Source: Rotaria sordida
Lineage: Eukaryota > Rotifera > Eurotatoria > Philodinida > Philodinidae
Assembly: GCA_905250125.1 (NCBI GenBank)
Contig: CAJNOL010001055.1
Coordinates: 19,264-83,263 of the forward strand
Length of the DNA: 64,000 nt
Direction: 5' to 3'
How positions within the stretch are numbered: the stretch's first letter is position 1; each line of letters opens with the position of its first letter. The translations under genes and the position numbers were made by a program. Under the pieces are notes generated by a model. That model searched no databases, was not told the origin of the DNA, and worked only from the letters and a program-made list of their open reading frames with translations. Shown here one piece after another: positions 30,307 to 42,600 of the stretch.

Positions 30307-32373
30307 CTAAAATTTACGGAAATTTCTTGACAGACTTGCTCGCTTATACAAAGTATCGGCCCATCTATATTGAACCTATTACTCCTCAGTTTTCAAATAT
30401 ATATCTTCGACAATCTAAGAAAATGAAGGAGATAACTTGGCCATCTTTTTAAGATTTTCAATGATTCCAAGATAGTTCTATTTATTTAAGCTAGCTCCGA
30501 ATGCTATAGATGATTAGGATAGCATGATGAGAGCCCTTGTAGATTATAGTCGGATATATTTTTCATAGTTAATACAGTGACTTCCTAGAGTGGAATAGAA
30601 TCAGTTTTCAAAAACTTTCAAGCGCAACCCCTGTCCGATTAAAATGTGAAACAAGTTGGGCCAGATTCTAACTGCTCTCCAAGAGCTCCCGGCATATTGA
30701 TCACATTCTGTAGTAAGGTCAAACGCGCAGCACGTCGGCATATCTGCCGTAGACTGTGTTAAATCCAAAAACTACCGTGTCGATATGTCTGTTCCGGTCT
30801 GTAATACTTGATAACAGTTTTCGAAATATTGTGTTTTGGTCTCACCAACAACTGTGAGAGACATGTCAATATGTGCGTTTCAATTTGTGGTGGAGTAAAA
30901 GGATATTGGGATATCTGCCACAGTCTGTAATACCACAAAAAATTTTCGACGTAGCGGTGTTTGGTGTCGCAATGAACTGTGCTCGATAGCATGAGGTTTC
31001 TCCATTATATTTCACATTTTAATTCAGTAGAGATTACGCTGAAAGCTATGGTTGTTAGATAAAAAACGATCTGTTTTCTCTTTTGATCTTTCCTTTTTTG
31101 TTTTTAAAATAGAAAAGTCCTAATATAAAGTATTTTGATCATGCATAAATTACGATGACTAACCTGAACTAAAGGCAAAACAGCTGTGTCTGCATGGGAA
31201 AACAGCACTCCGAAATTCTAGTGCTTCACTACACCGAAACAAGCGTTCAACTAAGTGTCTGCCGCCTTCACTCTGTTCTTCCTTTCCTTCAATCTATCCA
31301 AGGTATTCCTCACCATTTGAAATGAAGTATATTGTTTCATATTAAAAAACGTAACTAAATGAGCGATGAATGTGACAAATAAAGTTCCATCATGATTTTT
31401 TCGGAAATAGCAAATAATCTCAGATGAAGAGAAGATATCAAAGGATGAGAGTGAAATATTTGGCACAGTAAAGCGAAGATGGTATTGGTATTTGTATAGT
31501 ACTTAATGTGTGTCCTCACAACACCTCTACGTCTTCTATAAAATGCAAACCGAATACAGGTATTTTTGTTCCTCATCACTTGTTATACAAAGAAACATAC
31601 ACCAGTCCTTCCAATCTGCTGTCAAACAGCAGGAAAACTATAAACTAGTGCTTTGAATTACAAGTACCAACAAGTACAAGTACTTGCTGTGCTTGAACAC
31701 AATTTTCTATTGAATGAAACCCATATCAGAAATGTGTATATGCGCACTCTATAGTTCTCGACAAGAAGAATAAAGCGAGTCTATTGGATATTGAGTTATT
31801 TCAAGTAGTATAAGAACTATAATGAAAATACTTAAATTTTATCAAAAGCACTTGTCCTATCTCCGTAGATTTGTAGTATAGGTAGGAACATCCTTGGTGA
31901 TGCAGTACACGGAAAACAGATTTTTGACCGGTACTATAAAAGTCTATCTAAGGCGGATACCTCCGCAAAGTGGGCAATTTGAAAAAGTCTGGAAGGTGTC
32001 TATTAAAGAGAGGCTTTATTAGGTACAGACGATGGATATTATGTTAGCTGCGTAAGAATAGAATTTCAAAAAAATTTTAAATGATCTCCAGAAAAAAATA
32101 ATTTTATAAGGGAAATTTTACAGTGCAATTCAGACTACTAAGCAGTCAAGCAAACTTTAGGAAAAGGATAGAAGCCTTTTTAGGGTTTTGCGTAGAATTC
32201 CCTTGAAGATGGTCTATTCAAGCGAAGGTTCTAATAATTAATACAAGCACTAGTAAAGCTTCCACTGCTATTCCACAGCTATGAGCCACTTTATTCAACT
32301 TAATAGTGACTAAAAATTGCGTCATTCTGTTAAAGGTAGTTCAGATGATTGTATTTACGGTAGCGAATTTCTG
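30307..32373. other. intergenic DNA with degenerate direct repeats
   Basis: Related blocks at about 30795-30860 and 30922-30985 share GTCTGTAATAC, TTTTCGA, TGTTTTGGT and AACTGTG in order, 127 bp apart, suggesting a decayed duplication. A perfect 14-bp inverted pair, ATTAAAATGTGAAA at 30638-30651 and its complement at 31010-31023, flanks the region. The missing first exon of the zinc-ribbon gene should be here, but I could not identify it. Confidence 0.4.
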
Positions 32374-33237
32374 CTATCTAGAAAGGCTTCTATTAGCTTT
32401 TGAAGACTCACCAAAAGAATTCTTCTTAGTTGAGGCACTTTTCGGTGACAAAATCGTGGAAAACAGCGTTGGTTCTTTATGGATTGGTGATTTAGAGGAA
32501 AATAATGGTGTCATCGGTGGCGCTAACGGTGAAAAATTCTTTGCAGTAGCGGCCCGCCTTGGCGAAGTATGTCGAGGCTTTACGATGATTTCTTTCAAAT
32601 GCACCACATGCATGCCATTGATGAACAGAGAATCATCCATTGCCTGTAGTTTAATTCCAGGCATAAGAAGAATTTCATTTTCATTCGCATGTTTTGAATA
32701 TGCTGAGATAGCCTTACCATTCATACATTCAATCATAAAGATAGTTCCTTTCCCCATCGTAGGAAGGAAGTTTTGAATTACACTGATGGATGTTGTACAA
32801 GACGTAAACGACCACCAGCGAACCGTACTACCCTTCTTGTACTGTTTTGCCACGTCACCGTTTACACCGCGCCAAACACAACCGCTGTGCGATGGCAACT
32901 TTTGTATACCGATAGATAACAACTTGATGTAAGAAAACCATGGAAGAGCGTTGACCGAGTTATTAGTGCGAAGATGTCGGTTCAGAATAGTGTAGACACT
33001 GTTGAAACCTGTTTCCATAGTGTACAAGTAAATTGCCGCTGATTCATCGTGTGTCAAACCGTGAGGTGACTCATAGCAACGCTTTTTAGCAATAGCAACA
33101 GAATCAGCGAGATTGTCGACAAGATTGAGCGCAGGACGGGTAGCGACTTCTAGCGATACAAGAGGGGAGTGCCAATAGGCATCAATACCGAACTCTATGT
33201 TCACATGTTCATCCAGATCGATGTATCGTGAAGGCAT
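32374..33237 (-). CDS. R-S-E class mono-ADP-ribosyltransferase (ART family)
   Basis: Intronless, 287 aa. The catalytic signature of arginine-specific, NAD-dependent ADP-ribosyltransferases is present: Arg123 in VWRGV, Ser143 in WWSFTS and the ExE motif Glu186-x-Glu188 in ANENEILLMPG. The preceding GLTHDESAAIYLYTMETGFN block matches the helical region of vertebrate ARTs. There is no signal peptide or GPI tail. The last 70 residues are Ser/Pro/Lys-rich and probably disordered, so an intracellular enzyme is inferred. ART genes are expanded in bdelloid rotifers. G+C near 50% in places stands out from the AT-rich surroundings. The opposite-strand 156-codon frame here is a shadow. Confidence 0.85.
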   Translation of the reverse strand: MPSRYIDLDEHVNIEFGIDAYWHSPLVSLEVATRPALNLVDNLADSVAIAKKRCYESPHGLTHDESAAIYLYTMETGFNSVYTILNRHLRTNNSVNALPWFSYIKLLSIGIQKLPSHSGCVWRGVNGDVAKQYKKGSTVRWWSFTSCTTSISVIQNFLPTMGKGTIFMIECMNGKAISAYSKHANENEILLMPGIKLQAMDDSLFINGMHVVHLKEIIVKPRHTSPRRAATAKNFSPLAPPMTPLFSSKSPIHKEPTLFSTILSPKSASTKKNSFGESSKANRSLSR

Positions 33238-33997
33238 CTTGGAAATTTTTCAATATCTAATGGCGTACTATGGTGAGCAGTTCGAATAGACCATTATACA
33301 CGTCGTATCTGGTGACGTTGATGCATTATAAAAGTAACTGTAAAAAAGAACAAGTGAATTGCATCGTCATTTTGCGTTCTTTTTCTTGGAAAAAACCCTC
33401 TAAGAAATACCGCTGCAGAATTTCTGTTATTGACTAGAGAAAAAAAGAGAAAGAATTACTCAATTCAAATTATTCCACAATGAGGAAGTCGCATGCGTTT
33501 CTTAACATCTTATGACTGTACGCACACTTCGATAATGAACTAGTTAATCTGGGTAATCATTAGAAGATAACTGGGTATAGATGGTGCATCAAGCATCTTG
33601 CTTTTGCTCGATTTGGTATTAGATGATATGATGTTGCTCGACATTGCTACAGCTATTTTATACCCCTTTCCCTCTCCACCAAGGATCAATTTTCGTTCAG
33701 GTACACGGGATATCCATGAAACTTTCTGAGGGTCTTCAACCCATGGAAGTACATGCATAAAAAAATTTTCACGATTCTATACCATACCGTTCGGGAGATA
33801 TTCAGGGACCAAGGTGCGAAATAGGGCTCTCAGGCGTACAGATGCTGCTTCAATGTACTTCAAGCTACAGCGCTCTGGCTGGTCTTATTTGGAAGAGGAC
33901 TCCCTGCCGCTTCGAATGAGGGAAAGGAGTTTTTTGATTTTCATTTTGTTTCATTTTTGGAGCCCCCGAAACTTACAAGGTCGAAAAATCCGAAGCT

Positions 33998-34069
33998 GAG
34001 GGTGTGGGTGTGGACAGGTTTGGGTGCGGATATGGATCTTCTCTTCAACAGAACCCACACCCTCACCCT
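33998..34069. repeat. telomere-like hairpin 6
   Basis: GAGGGTGTGGGTGTGGAC on the left carries a perfect TGTGGG unit, followed by a partial G-rich repeat (GGGTGCGGATATGG) and the right arm ACCCACACCCTCACCC. It is one of the best-preserved copies. Confidence 0.8.
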
Positions 34070-35479
34070 TTTAATGATATTAATTTGTATGCCTGCTTCT
34101 ATTTTTATTGTTATTCCTGTGTATTCGTCATATCTTCTAATGAACAGAATTATATGCAATAGAAAAAAATCGCATTTTTTATCCTATTTCCCATCGTCTG
34201 CATTGATTGATTCAATCACGATTATTCTTGTTCTCAAAAAATGTGTGAATATTAACTATCTTTAGTAACACAGTGAAGAAAAATCGAATGATGCCGACAG
34301 TCTGCTTACGCTCAAATTAAGTGTTCAATGTTTGATGAATGATCAAGTTTATTTTGTATGAATTGCTGAATGAAAGTTGTTGGGTTTTTTCCAACCGACG
34401 CTCTCTTTCAAGTGTTGCCTTTTTCAATGATGTTTATTTTCACTCTTCGTCTGTATTGCCAATCTCGCATAGTGAGTAATAGTAGATTGCTACTACCGAA
34501 CGAAATTACATAGAAGTATGAAGAACAGAAAGGTAGAAAAAAACCAACAATAGTCATGATTAAGATTAGTAAAAAAAATCATGAGGATTCTTTCAATTCG
34601 TCTGGCTGATAAACTAGATAAACTCGTCATGTTGTGTTAATTCTCTAAGGATCTCATGCACCGTGTATCATTCAATGTGAACAATTTTAAATATGATTTT
34701 ATTTCATTGCTTCTTTTATTTCGTCTTTTCTTCACATGAATAAAGAAATAAGCCAAAGAAAGCACAGAAATGAAAAGAAAAGCAAGACGGTAAGCAGCCC
34801 CTGCAGAGAGACTGTAAGTGGTGTTGTGAATATGCTCGACTCATTTCAACTTAAAAGACATCAAGACATACTGTATTAGAATTGCCGAAAAAACATGTTT
34901 TTTGAGATAGTGGCCTTTGCGAAAGATGGATTTTCAAAACTTAGACAGTACTAAATTTTTTAGGATAAATCGATCGAAAAGACTTCGGAGTAATTATAGC
35001 AAACAGTGGAGTAAGTCTGAACCAGAGGTTTCAATAGGTCGGACTCGGCCAGTCCAGCGCAATCCATGGGCCGAAGTTATTTGGATAGAGAATGATGGAC
35101 TGAGCCCGGCTGATTTGAAATTGCAATGGATTTTCGGAGGCTGAATCTGATATTAAGTATAAAATTTTCAAAAGATGGCGCGTATTTCGACTAAATTTCT
35201 TCTTTCGAAAACCCGATGTAATTCATCTATTGGCTAAAACATTTCTGCAATGAACAGCAAATATGTGAAACAACACAAGAAAAAAGATAAGATTTTTGTA
35301 ACCTTAAAAATTTTTCTTCATATTCAACAAAATGTTCTTGCTTAGATCTCCTCGTTCATCAGCTATTACAATATTCTCATCAGTTACATTTTCTAATTCT
35401 AATTCTGTTCCTATTGAACCTTCTCAATCATCGACTTTGGTTAACACTATTTCTTTAACTATTGGTGTTGGCTCATCAG

Positions 35480-35565
35480 AGTGGGTGTACACGTGAAGAG
35501 GAATCACTAACAAACTCGCCACATCCACACCCACACGCCACACACATGCCCACACCGACACCCTT
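35480..35565. repeat. telomere-like hairpin 7
   Basis: AGTGGGTGTACACGTG on the left; on the right about 45 nt of CCACATCC, ACACCC and ACACG units ending CCGACACCC. The C-rich arm is expanded relative to the G-rich arm. Confidence 0.65.
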
Positions 35566-35792
35566 CGTTCTATGAAATCTATACCACAGGTGACCCTTTT
35601 GAGAATCATATTAAACAAAATTTGTCTTATTTTTTACATTAATTTCATGCAGTAATATTTCCACTATGACTTCTCTTCAACAAGATATATCGAGCTGACA
35701 ATTTTGTGGTAAGTTTATCTCATTTATTTCTACTAGTGGCCCAAATTTCATTGAATTTGGATAGATTTTGGAAAACGGTGGTGTCCTTTCAA

Positions 35793-35826
35793 GTCGAAAT
35801 TCGAAAATTAGTTTTTCTGGTGTTCT
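35793..35826 (+). repeat. dispersed repeat C, second copy
   Basis: CAAGTCGAAATTCGAAAATT then AGTTTTTCTGGTGTTC matches the reverse complement of 27388-27424 with few changes. A third, partial relative at about 36918-36965 has GTGGGCAAAATTTCAGATCG, which also resembles the arms of the palindrome at 21956-22500. Confidence 0.55.
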
Positions 35827-37576
35827 TGAGAGAGGTATCATGGATTTGATCTAACAAAAATATCCTAAAAGTACAGTATCTCCTTAATAATAAATTTAAA
35901 AAGATCGTTTTAAAAGATTTTTTGGTAGTATATCCATCATTATTACTTGAATTCACCTTGAAGTACGTGAGAGAAGAACAAAGAAATGCATGTCTTAACT
36001 TGCTAATTACGATGGCACGAATGAAACATCTAGACGGAATGATAAGACAATTTAGCGATAAAAAAGTAACCACATATTTCTTCCTTTATATTTGAACAAG
36101 AATCTGGCAATCAATATAATATTTACTTAATAGATAATAAAACGAAAAATATTCGTCTTTGTTTCAGTTTGATTTGTAATCGAATACTTTTACTGTGAAG
36201 CGATATATATGTTCGACCGTGGGAACAAGAATCAAAAATTACAATGAGAATATTTCTATACAATATCAAGTGGCATGCAAACACATACATCGAAAAAAGT
36301 CTATGATTATGAAAAAAAAAGGAAAATGATTGACGTTCCAAAGGACTTTAAAAATTATACACAATTTTTCTTCGTTAATAAATAGTTAAAAGATTTATCT
36401 TTATGTATAAAGTCGATTGAGTTCCATGCAAATTTGGTAGTGCTAGAAAATATATTGTAAATCATTAGAAAATCACATGATCAATTTTTGAGCTATGTCA
36501 ATTGACCTTTGGCTGTATGGGATTCAGCACTATCAGTGAAATTCTTCTTAGTTCTTTTGTCTGTTCAACTACAAAGTTAGCATACATTCGTAAGTTGACC
36601 GTTCAATATACATCATTTAGGGGTATCGTTTTCAAATCTCTGACAAGTGATTTTACGGTTTTGTAGCTGGAATAACTCATCCGATAACATAAGATACACA
36701 ACCAAAGGGTCAGCTACGTACTCTTGTGCTTCATTGAGTGGAGTTGGAGTATGGGAGTACGTTGTTTCTCCCTTGTAAAGATCATAATTAGGCTAGTTTA
36801 CATAAAAAATTTCCGAATTTTTGAATCAAGTGTCTCATTAGTAAAAGATCTACATCATATCTCGGAGAGCCTTCGTCCAAAAATTCTAAAATTTGTTATG
36901 AAAGTCAGTCTAGTGCAAGCCTTTATGTGGGCAAAATTTCAGATCGAAATTCAAAAATACCGTCTTATTGTTAACGTAGATCCTACAGCAAAAATTCACT
37001 AAAAAAGGATAGAATTAGGACGTTTTAGCCATCTAAGTCTACTATCAACGTCTATGTTCGGCAATAAAACCAAAGAACTTCATTACCACACAGCTTTATA
37101 TAAAATAAACACAAACCAATATGTTCGTGACATACGTTGATAATAAATTTGACATTTCGTTGAAGTATGTTAAGTACTGAATTCCTCTTGGGCAATTCTC
37201 ATTGTTGTTCACCATAAATGATATATATCCATATAAAGTCTATCATAAATATTTAATATTCGACTTTTGATCACAACCTATTCTATTATTTAAAATCAAA
37301 AGAAACAAAAAAAAAAAAAGAGTTTCGTTATAAGTTTATTATCAAATATTTACTTGCATATAGATACAACAATTCACTATTAACGAAAAAAAGAAAGAAA
37401 GAAAATAACACACACAAATGAGAATACTGAATGGTGACTTATTCCAACATAATGAGAAAATTTTCGTATTGAATATTATACATATAGGTCAATATGAAAC
37501 TGTTATGATGCTATTAATTATATCACAAAGATGAGTATATGTATATCTACAATGACTCTAAAACTTGATCATTCGA

Positions 37577-37874
37577 ATTTAATTTCGACTATTTTCTATA
37601 ATCCTAACTGACATAAAGAATCTAAAATTCTACAAAAGTTTATTTTGATTACATAGAGTAATAGAGCAACGAATTCGCTAGAAAATGACATGTCTCTGAA
37701 TTCTTCACATACATTGATGTAGTTCAATCAAACAATGTTGTAAAGAGTTCGAAGACATTATTTTCTAGAGAATTCATTGTTTCATCACTCTATATGATCA
37801 AAATAAATTTTTGTAGAAATTTGGATTCTTTATGTCAATTATCATTACGAGAAAAAAAAATTCGAAATTAAATC
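37577..37874. repeat. fold-back element
   Basis: The arms at about 37577-37705 and 37745-37874 are inverted copies at about 80-85% identity. Shared blocks include TGACATAAAGAATC, TTTATTTTGAT and ATTTTCTA-AATT. The ends read TTTAATTTCGA and TCGAAATTAAA. It is non-coding, about 300 bp and MITE-like. Confidence 0.75.
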
Positions 37875-38004
37875 TGTATAATCAATTTTTGTTTTTGAAG
37901 AGTCACTATATGAATCAACAAGACGTAAATTTACATTCTCATCTCTTCTTGTTTTCCTATCTTCTGACTAGATGTGATCGAAGATAAAAATTTTTTTTAC
38001 AATT

Positions 38005-39678
38005 TCAAATAATAGGTAATGTTTGTGGAATAAGTTTAAATGAAACAGTATGTCGTTTATGATAAATAATATAACTAACCATAGCAATAACTAATGAAAG
38101 AAAAAGACATGATGCTATTATAGCAAATGGAATCCATGATACAATTAAATAATTTGTAGATCCATATGTTTTTGCTTCAGGAATAAGACGTTTCATCAAT
38201 GGTGTTGAAAATTGATTAACAGATTCTTCGGGATTAATGAAATATGTTGTTGTTGTTGTTGTTGCTGTTGTTGTTATTGTGCTTAGAGTACTCGTAAAAC
38301 TTTCTTCATCATCATCATCATCATCATAAATATTTGGTTCCATATAAATTTTAATAGTTGTTCGTTCATCTTTTGAATTCGAATAAAATTGTGAATCTTG
38401 TTCATTAAAATCAATTAATGGTGATACAATTGATGGTGTTATTATAGATGGTGTATTAACTTGAATTATTTCATTTTCTTTTTGTTTACGTGTAAAATAT
38501 TCTGATACAATTGAACATGATGAAAATAAACAACGATCATTATTTATTGATTGACATTTTATTGATTGTAAACCATCATCAATCATATTATTAAGAAAAA
38601 CTAATATACAATCACAATCAATATTTTCTTGTGGTAAATAAACGGTTAAACCTAACATTCGTCTTCGATTAATATAATCAGCTAAAGCACAACTTGTATT
38701 AGCTTGTAATGTTGAAAATTGTACATAACGTACATCTAATTGTTGTAAAGATATAAGAGAATTTATACTTTCACTATCTAACATTTTTAAATATGAACCA
38801 AGAATTAATGTTTGAATATGTTTTACATATTTTAATGCACCATCTGCAATACGTTCAGCATCGAAAGAAATTGATCGTAAGTTAGATAAATTTTCTAAAC
38901 CATTTAAAACTTTCGGTGTAATTGAAACGTCTGGTTGAACTATATTTAAACCAGTTAATTGTTTATAATTTAAAAATGATAAAGCATCTAATTTTCTCAT
39001 TTTATGAGCTTCAATTGTATAAGATTGAACTGGAAAAGGTGGAAATTCTTCACTATTAACTATATCAATCATTCGAGTAACTTTTAATGATTGAATTTGA
39101 CCTGTAAATTTTGATAAAAGTAATGGATCATGTGTAACAGTAGCTCCTTCAATATTTAAATGCATTATATTTGTATTATTAAATATAGATTCAAATGATG
39201 ATGTTAATGAATCAGCATAAATTGAAAGTTCATTAACATGAATATTATCAAATGTATTATGATCAAATATAATTGATTTAGCTTTTAATGGATGTAATTC
39301 AATAATTAAACGTGAATATGGAGTATTTATTCCTTTAAATAAATTACGAAATGTACCTGTTTTAGCATAAAATGAATAAAAATTTTGAAAACGTAATGTT
39401 ATTGTTAATGAATATTGTGTTGTATTTGTAAATAATTGATTTAATAAAATAAAATAATCTGAATCAAGTTGAATATTTTCATCTGAATTAAATTTTAAAT
39501 CAATTGATTGAAAATTTTTGTTTACATATGATGATATAAATGTTAATGGAGTTAATTTTGACATTGTACAACGTATATCAATTGATTCATAACATGTACA
39601 TGTCATACCAACGAACATATCACATGCTTGTGTTAATGAAAATGATAAAAGTGTTAAATAGAATAAGATAATTGACAT
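38005..39678 (-). CDS. leucine-rich-repeat type I membrane protein
   Basis: Intronless, 557 aa. Residues 1-18 form a signal peptide. An N-terminal cysteine cap (C-x6-C-x-C-x7-C, starting CDMFVGMTC) leads into degenerate LRRs with LxxLxI-like periodicity to about residue 340. An LRRCT-like cap with CDC and further cysteines follows near 350-390. A Ser/Thr-rich stalk contains poly-Asp and poly-Thr runs, then comes one transmembrane helix at about 512-539 and a short basic tail. The architecture suits a cell-surface recognition or adhesion receptor; no ligand can be named. The ATG lies 7 nt after a TTTTAG acceptor (39686-39687), so the leader is spliced, in cis or by a spliced leader. Codon use is very AT-rich, like the conserved genes nearby. 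Confidence 0.8.
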   Translation of the reverse strand: MSIILFYLTLLSFSLTQACDMFVGMTCTCYESIDIRCTMSKLTPLTFISSYVNKNFQSIDLKFNSDENIQLDSDYFILLNQLFTNTTQYSLTITLRFQNFYSFYAKTGTFRNLFKGINTPYSRLIIELHPLKAKSIIFDHNTFDNIHVNELSIYADSLTSSFESIFNNTNIMHLNIEGATVTHDPLLLSKFTGQIQSLKVTRMIDIVNSEEFPPFPVQSYTIEAHKMRKLDALSFLNYKQLTGLNIVQPDVSITPKVLNGLENLSNLRSISFDAERIADGALKYVKHIQTLILGSYLKMLDSESINSLISLQQLDVRYVQFSTLQANTSCALADYINRRRMLGLTVYLPQENIDCDCILVFLNNMIDDGLQSIKCQSINNDRCLFSSCSIVSEYFTRKQKENEIIQVNTPSIITPSIVSPLIDFNEQDSQFYSNSKDERTTIKIYMEPNIYDDDDDDEESFTSTLSTITTTATTTTTTYFINPEESVNQFSTPLMKRLIPEAKTYGSTNYLIVSWIPFAIIASCLFLSLVIAMVSYIIYHKRHTVSFKLIPQTLPII

Positions 39679-39685
39679 TTTAAAT

Positions 39686-42600
39686 CTAAAATATAATTAT
39701 GCATATCCTTTGAATAGAATAGAAAAAAAAACAATTTACATTAGAAGTATTAAGATTATTTAAGAGTCCTTCTATTGTTCATTATGTCATAAATATAAGA
39801 GAAACAGTACTATAAAAGATAATTACTATAGCGTAAAAGTGCCATGCAATCGATCTATCGACTACCCAAGCCTAAATGTAATAAAAAAAAAAGTGTTGTG
39901 AGATGCACAATCGATACAATCATCAATGTTATACATGGAGATGTTGTGTCATCATCGAGTGTAGTATTGAAACAATATAAATGATTTCTTTCTTATTTTC
40001 TCTCTCTTCTTCTTCTTCTTCTTCTTCGTTTTCTTTATTGATATTATTTCATCATATTGTTTTAGCAGATTTTTTTTTTACTCTGTATTTGAAAAACTAT
40101 TAGAATATGGCGTTCGGCTTGAATGCATGTATGGCACGTTTGAATGAATGCCATGTAAGTTCATTTTTCCTTATCATAGAGAACAGGTCAAGGTCAAGGT
40201 GAATACTATTCACTTACTAACTTCAAACATGCATGCGCATGTATTGTTTTAGATTACTGAGTATATAATACCTGTAACAAAATGTTCAAATGTGTGAAGA
40301 AGAAAAAGAAAGTGACACGTCTCGACTCTCAGTTATTCTATATTATTAATATATATTTCGATTGTGTGCTCTTCATCTTTTTTTTTTTATTTCTTCTTTG
40401 CTCTCTCTCTCTCTCTCTCTCTCTCTTCAATTTATAATCATATAGTTTTAAGATATCTCAACAAGCAGAATGAAATGTCTGTTCGATAAGAATGATGATA
40501 AGTGTCTCATCTAAGAGAGTTATTCAAACAATAACAATAATAATCGCTTACCAATTCATTGATTGAAATGGAATTGCCTTTATACATACAACGATGGTCA
40601 TTTCTTCTCTTGCTCTCTCTCTCTCTCTCTCTCTCTCCCTCTCTCCCTCTTTCTATTCATATACATATATATGAGTATGTGTCTGTGTGTCATTTTACTT
40701 TTTTTCTTTCTCTCTTATGGTTTCTGCTTACTTCACACGACAACAACAGCAATGAATGTTGATGATGATGCAACAATCAATTCTCTGCAGCTGTTCTTAA
40801 CTCTGTTCAACTTTACTTGTCTTTTTTTTTTTTTGTATGTTAGTTTTAAACGAAAAAAAAACTCATTCAATCGAAAAAAAATATACACACACGCTCATAC
40901 ACCGGAAATTATCAAACCGTTTTTTAAGCGTGAAATTTACTCATCATTAATTATTTAGTTGAATGATGAGAAAGTATGATCATATCCTTACACACTCTCC
41001 AGATACATATATCAAGGGAGATCCAACCGTTCCTTTCTAATCAATATATGTCTTACCTTTATTAATTATGCAACTTACCTGATAAAAATTTTATTTATAG
41101 TATCTGTTTTTTCTTTAGCATAAAAATAAATACGATTATTAAATTTCGAGATTTCCTATTACTATATCGAATCTCAAAGGAATGACGATACTAATATATA
41201 CAGACAGCAGATCCTTGCATTTCTGGCATATCATGAGCAATAAATATATGTATAGAGAAAGCAAAAAAAAAAAAAAAAGAAAGCAAAGAACAACTGAGGT
41301 TCTTTCTTTTTCTTCTTCTATATGTCGATGTATGTACAGATTGAAGCACTAAAGCCTCTGTACTAGTCTAAGATAACCTTCATCTTTTTTCGTAAATTGA
41401 ATAAACCAAAAAAAACTAATACATACTAAGCATGAAATCGAGACATTGTAAAATCATGAAAAGTATTTTCAAGGTTTTATATTCAATCAAAGATCTATTC
41501 ATTTTCATATAATAAATTTATATTAAAAAGCAAAAAAAAGAAAAATGGTAACAATATATTCACAACATAGAACATGCATACATATATATACATATACTTT
41601 GTTGTTACTACCACTTACTATTAATATTATGTTCATCAATTTTTAATGAACTCGTTGACAAAAAACGACAATTTAAATGGACACATTGAGTGCAATCAAA
41701 ATGATTAAAGAGAATAAGTAAAAAGATGTTAAATTTTAGCAGACAAAGATGAATAGGATACTCAATCATATAACAAGTACACAATATTTACTATCTATGA
41801 TTGATAGAGGATTATTCAAGTTGATGCTACTATTTCTATTACCGTTGTTTATCAACTAATACTCAGATGCAGTAAGCATGCTGATTCTCTAGCGAGTACA
41901 TTCACACATACATATACTTTTCATCTGCATATATCAATTCCACCGTTGAACTACAATCTCACAAGTATGATGTAAAAAAAAAAAAAAAAAAAGAAAAGCT
42001 CAAGAGAGAAAGAAAAATTGAACATATTAATTCGGATTTTATTATTCGGAGCAATAAATTGATATGTCACTAAAAAATACTTTAATAATAACGGTTCATT
42101 TAATACATTTTTTTTTCCTTACCAAACATCAATTCATCGAACAATGTAATCTACATAATTGACTTTTTTGTTTTTTGGCGTATGTGTGTATATCTGTTTG
42201 CATGAACGGCAGAAGAGAGAGAGATAATACACATTAATAGAGATGGTCGATGATGAACAAATGAGAACATGTCTCGAGGATTAGACTAACATGCATTTGT
42301 TTGTTATTTGACTAACGATTTGAGAAAAATGATGACGTGATGGTTACTACCATTATAATATAATTAAACTCACCTGTCTAAATCAAAATCAATCAATCAA
42401 TCAATAAAATATTGAATAGTTATTTGTGTGTGTAACATGCATAAGATCAAAGAAGATTCAAAAAGAACAAAAAAAAAGAAACAAATTATCAGAAATAATA
42501 ATAAAAGATTGATGTGTAAAAAAAGAAAAGTCAACAATTAATTCTTTAATCTTGATATAATTTGTCCACTTTTGTAATGTGATACATCACTTTTCTATGT

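Larger units (their letters stand above)
33238..37576. other. gene-poor accessory stretch
   Basis: Contains two telomere-like hairpins and repeat-C segments (35793-35826, 36918-36965). The frames at 33540-33758 (-) and 34917-35144 (+) are not recognisable. The former, directly upstream of the ART gene, could be an exon of it, but no consistent splice was found. Confidence 0.45.

Noticed and set aside
32306..32776. 156-codon plus-strand frame
   Set aside because: It is antisense to the ADP-ribosyltransferase, whose catalytic motifs are intact on the minus strand; a shadow frame.
33540..33758. 72-codon minus-strand frame upstream of the ART gene
   Set aside because: Considered as a 5' exon of the ART gene, but no splice pair joins it in frame, and the ART has its own plausible ATG.
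40559..40958. Two plus-strand frames of 67 and 131 codons
   Set aside because: They are translations of (CT)n and other low-complexity tracts, giving Ser/Leu runs.
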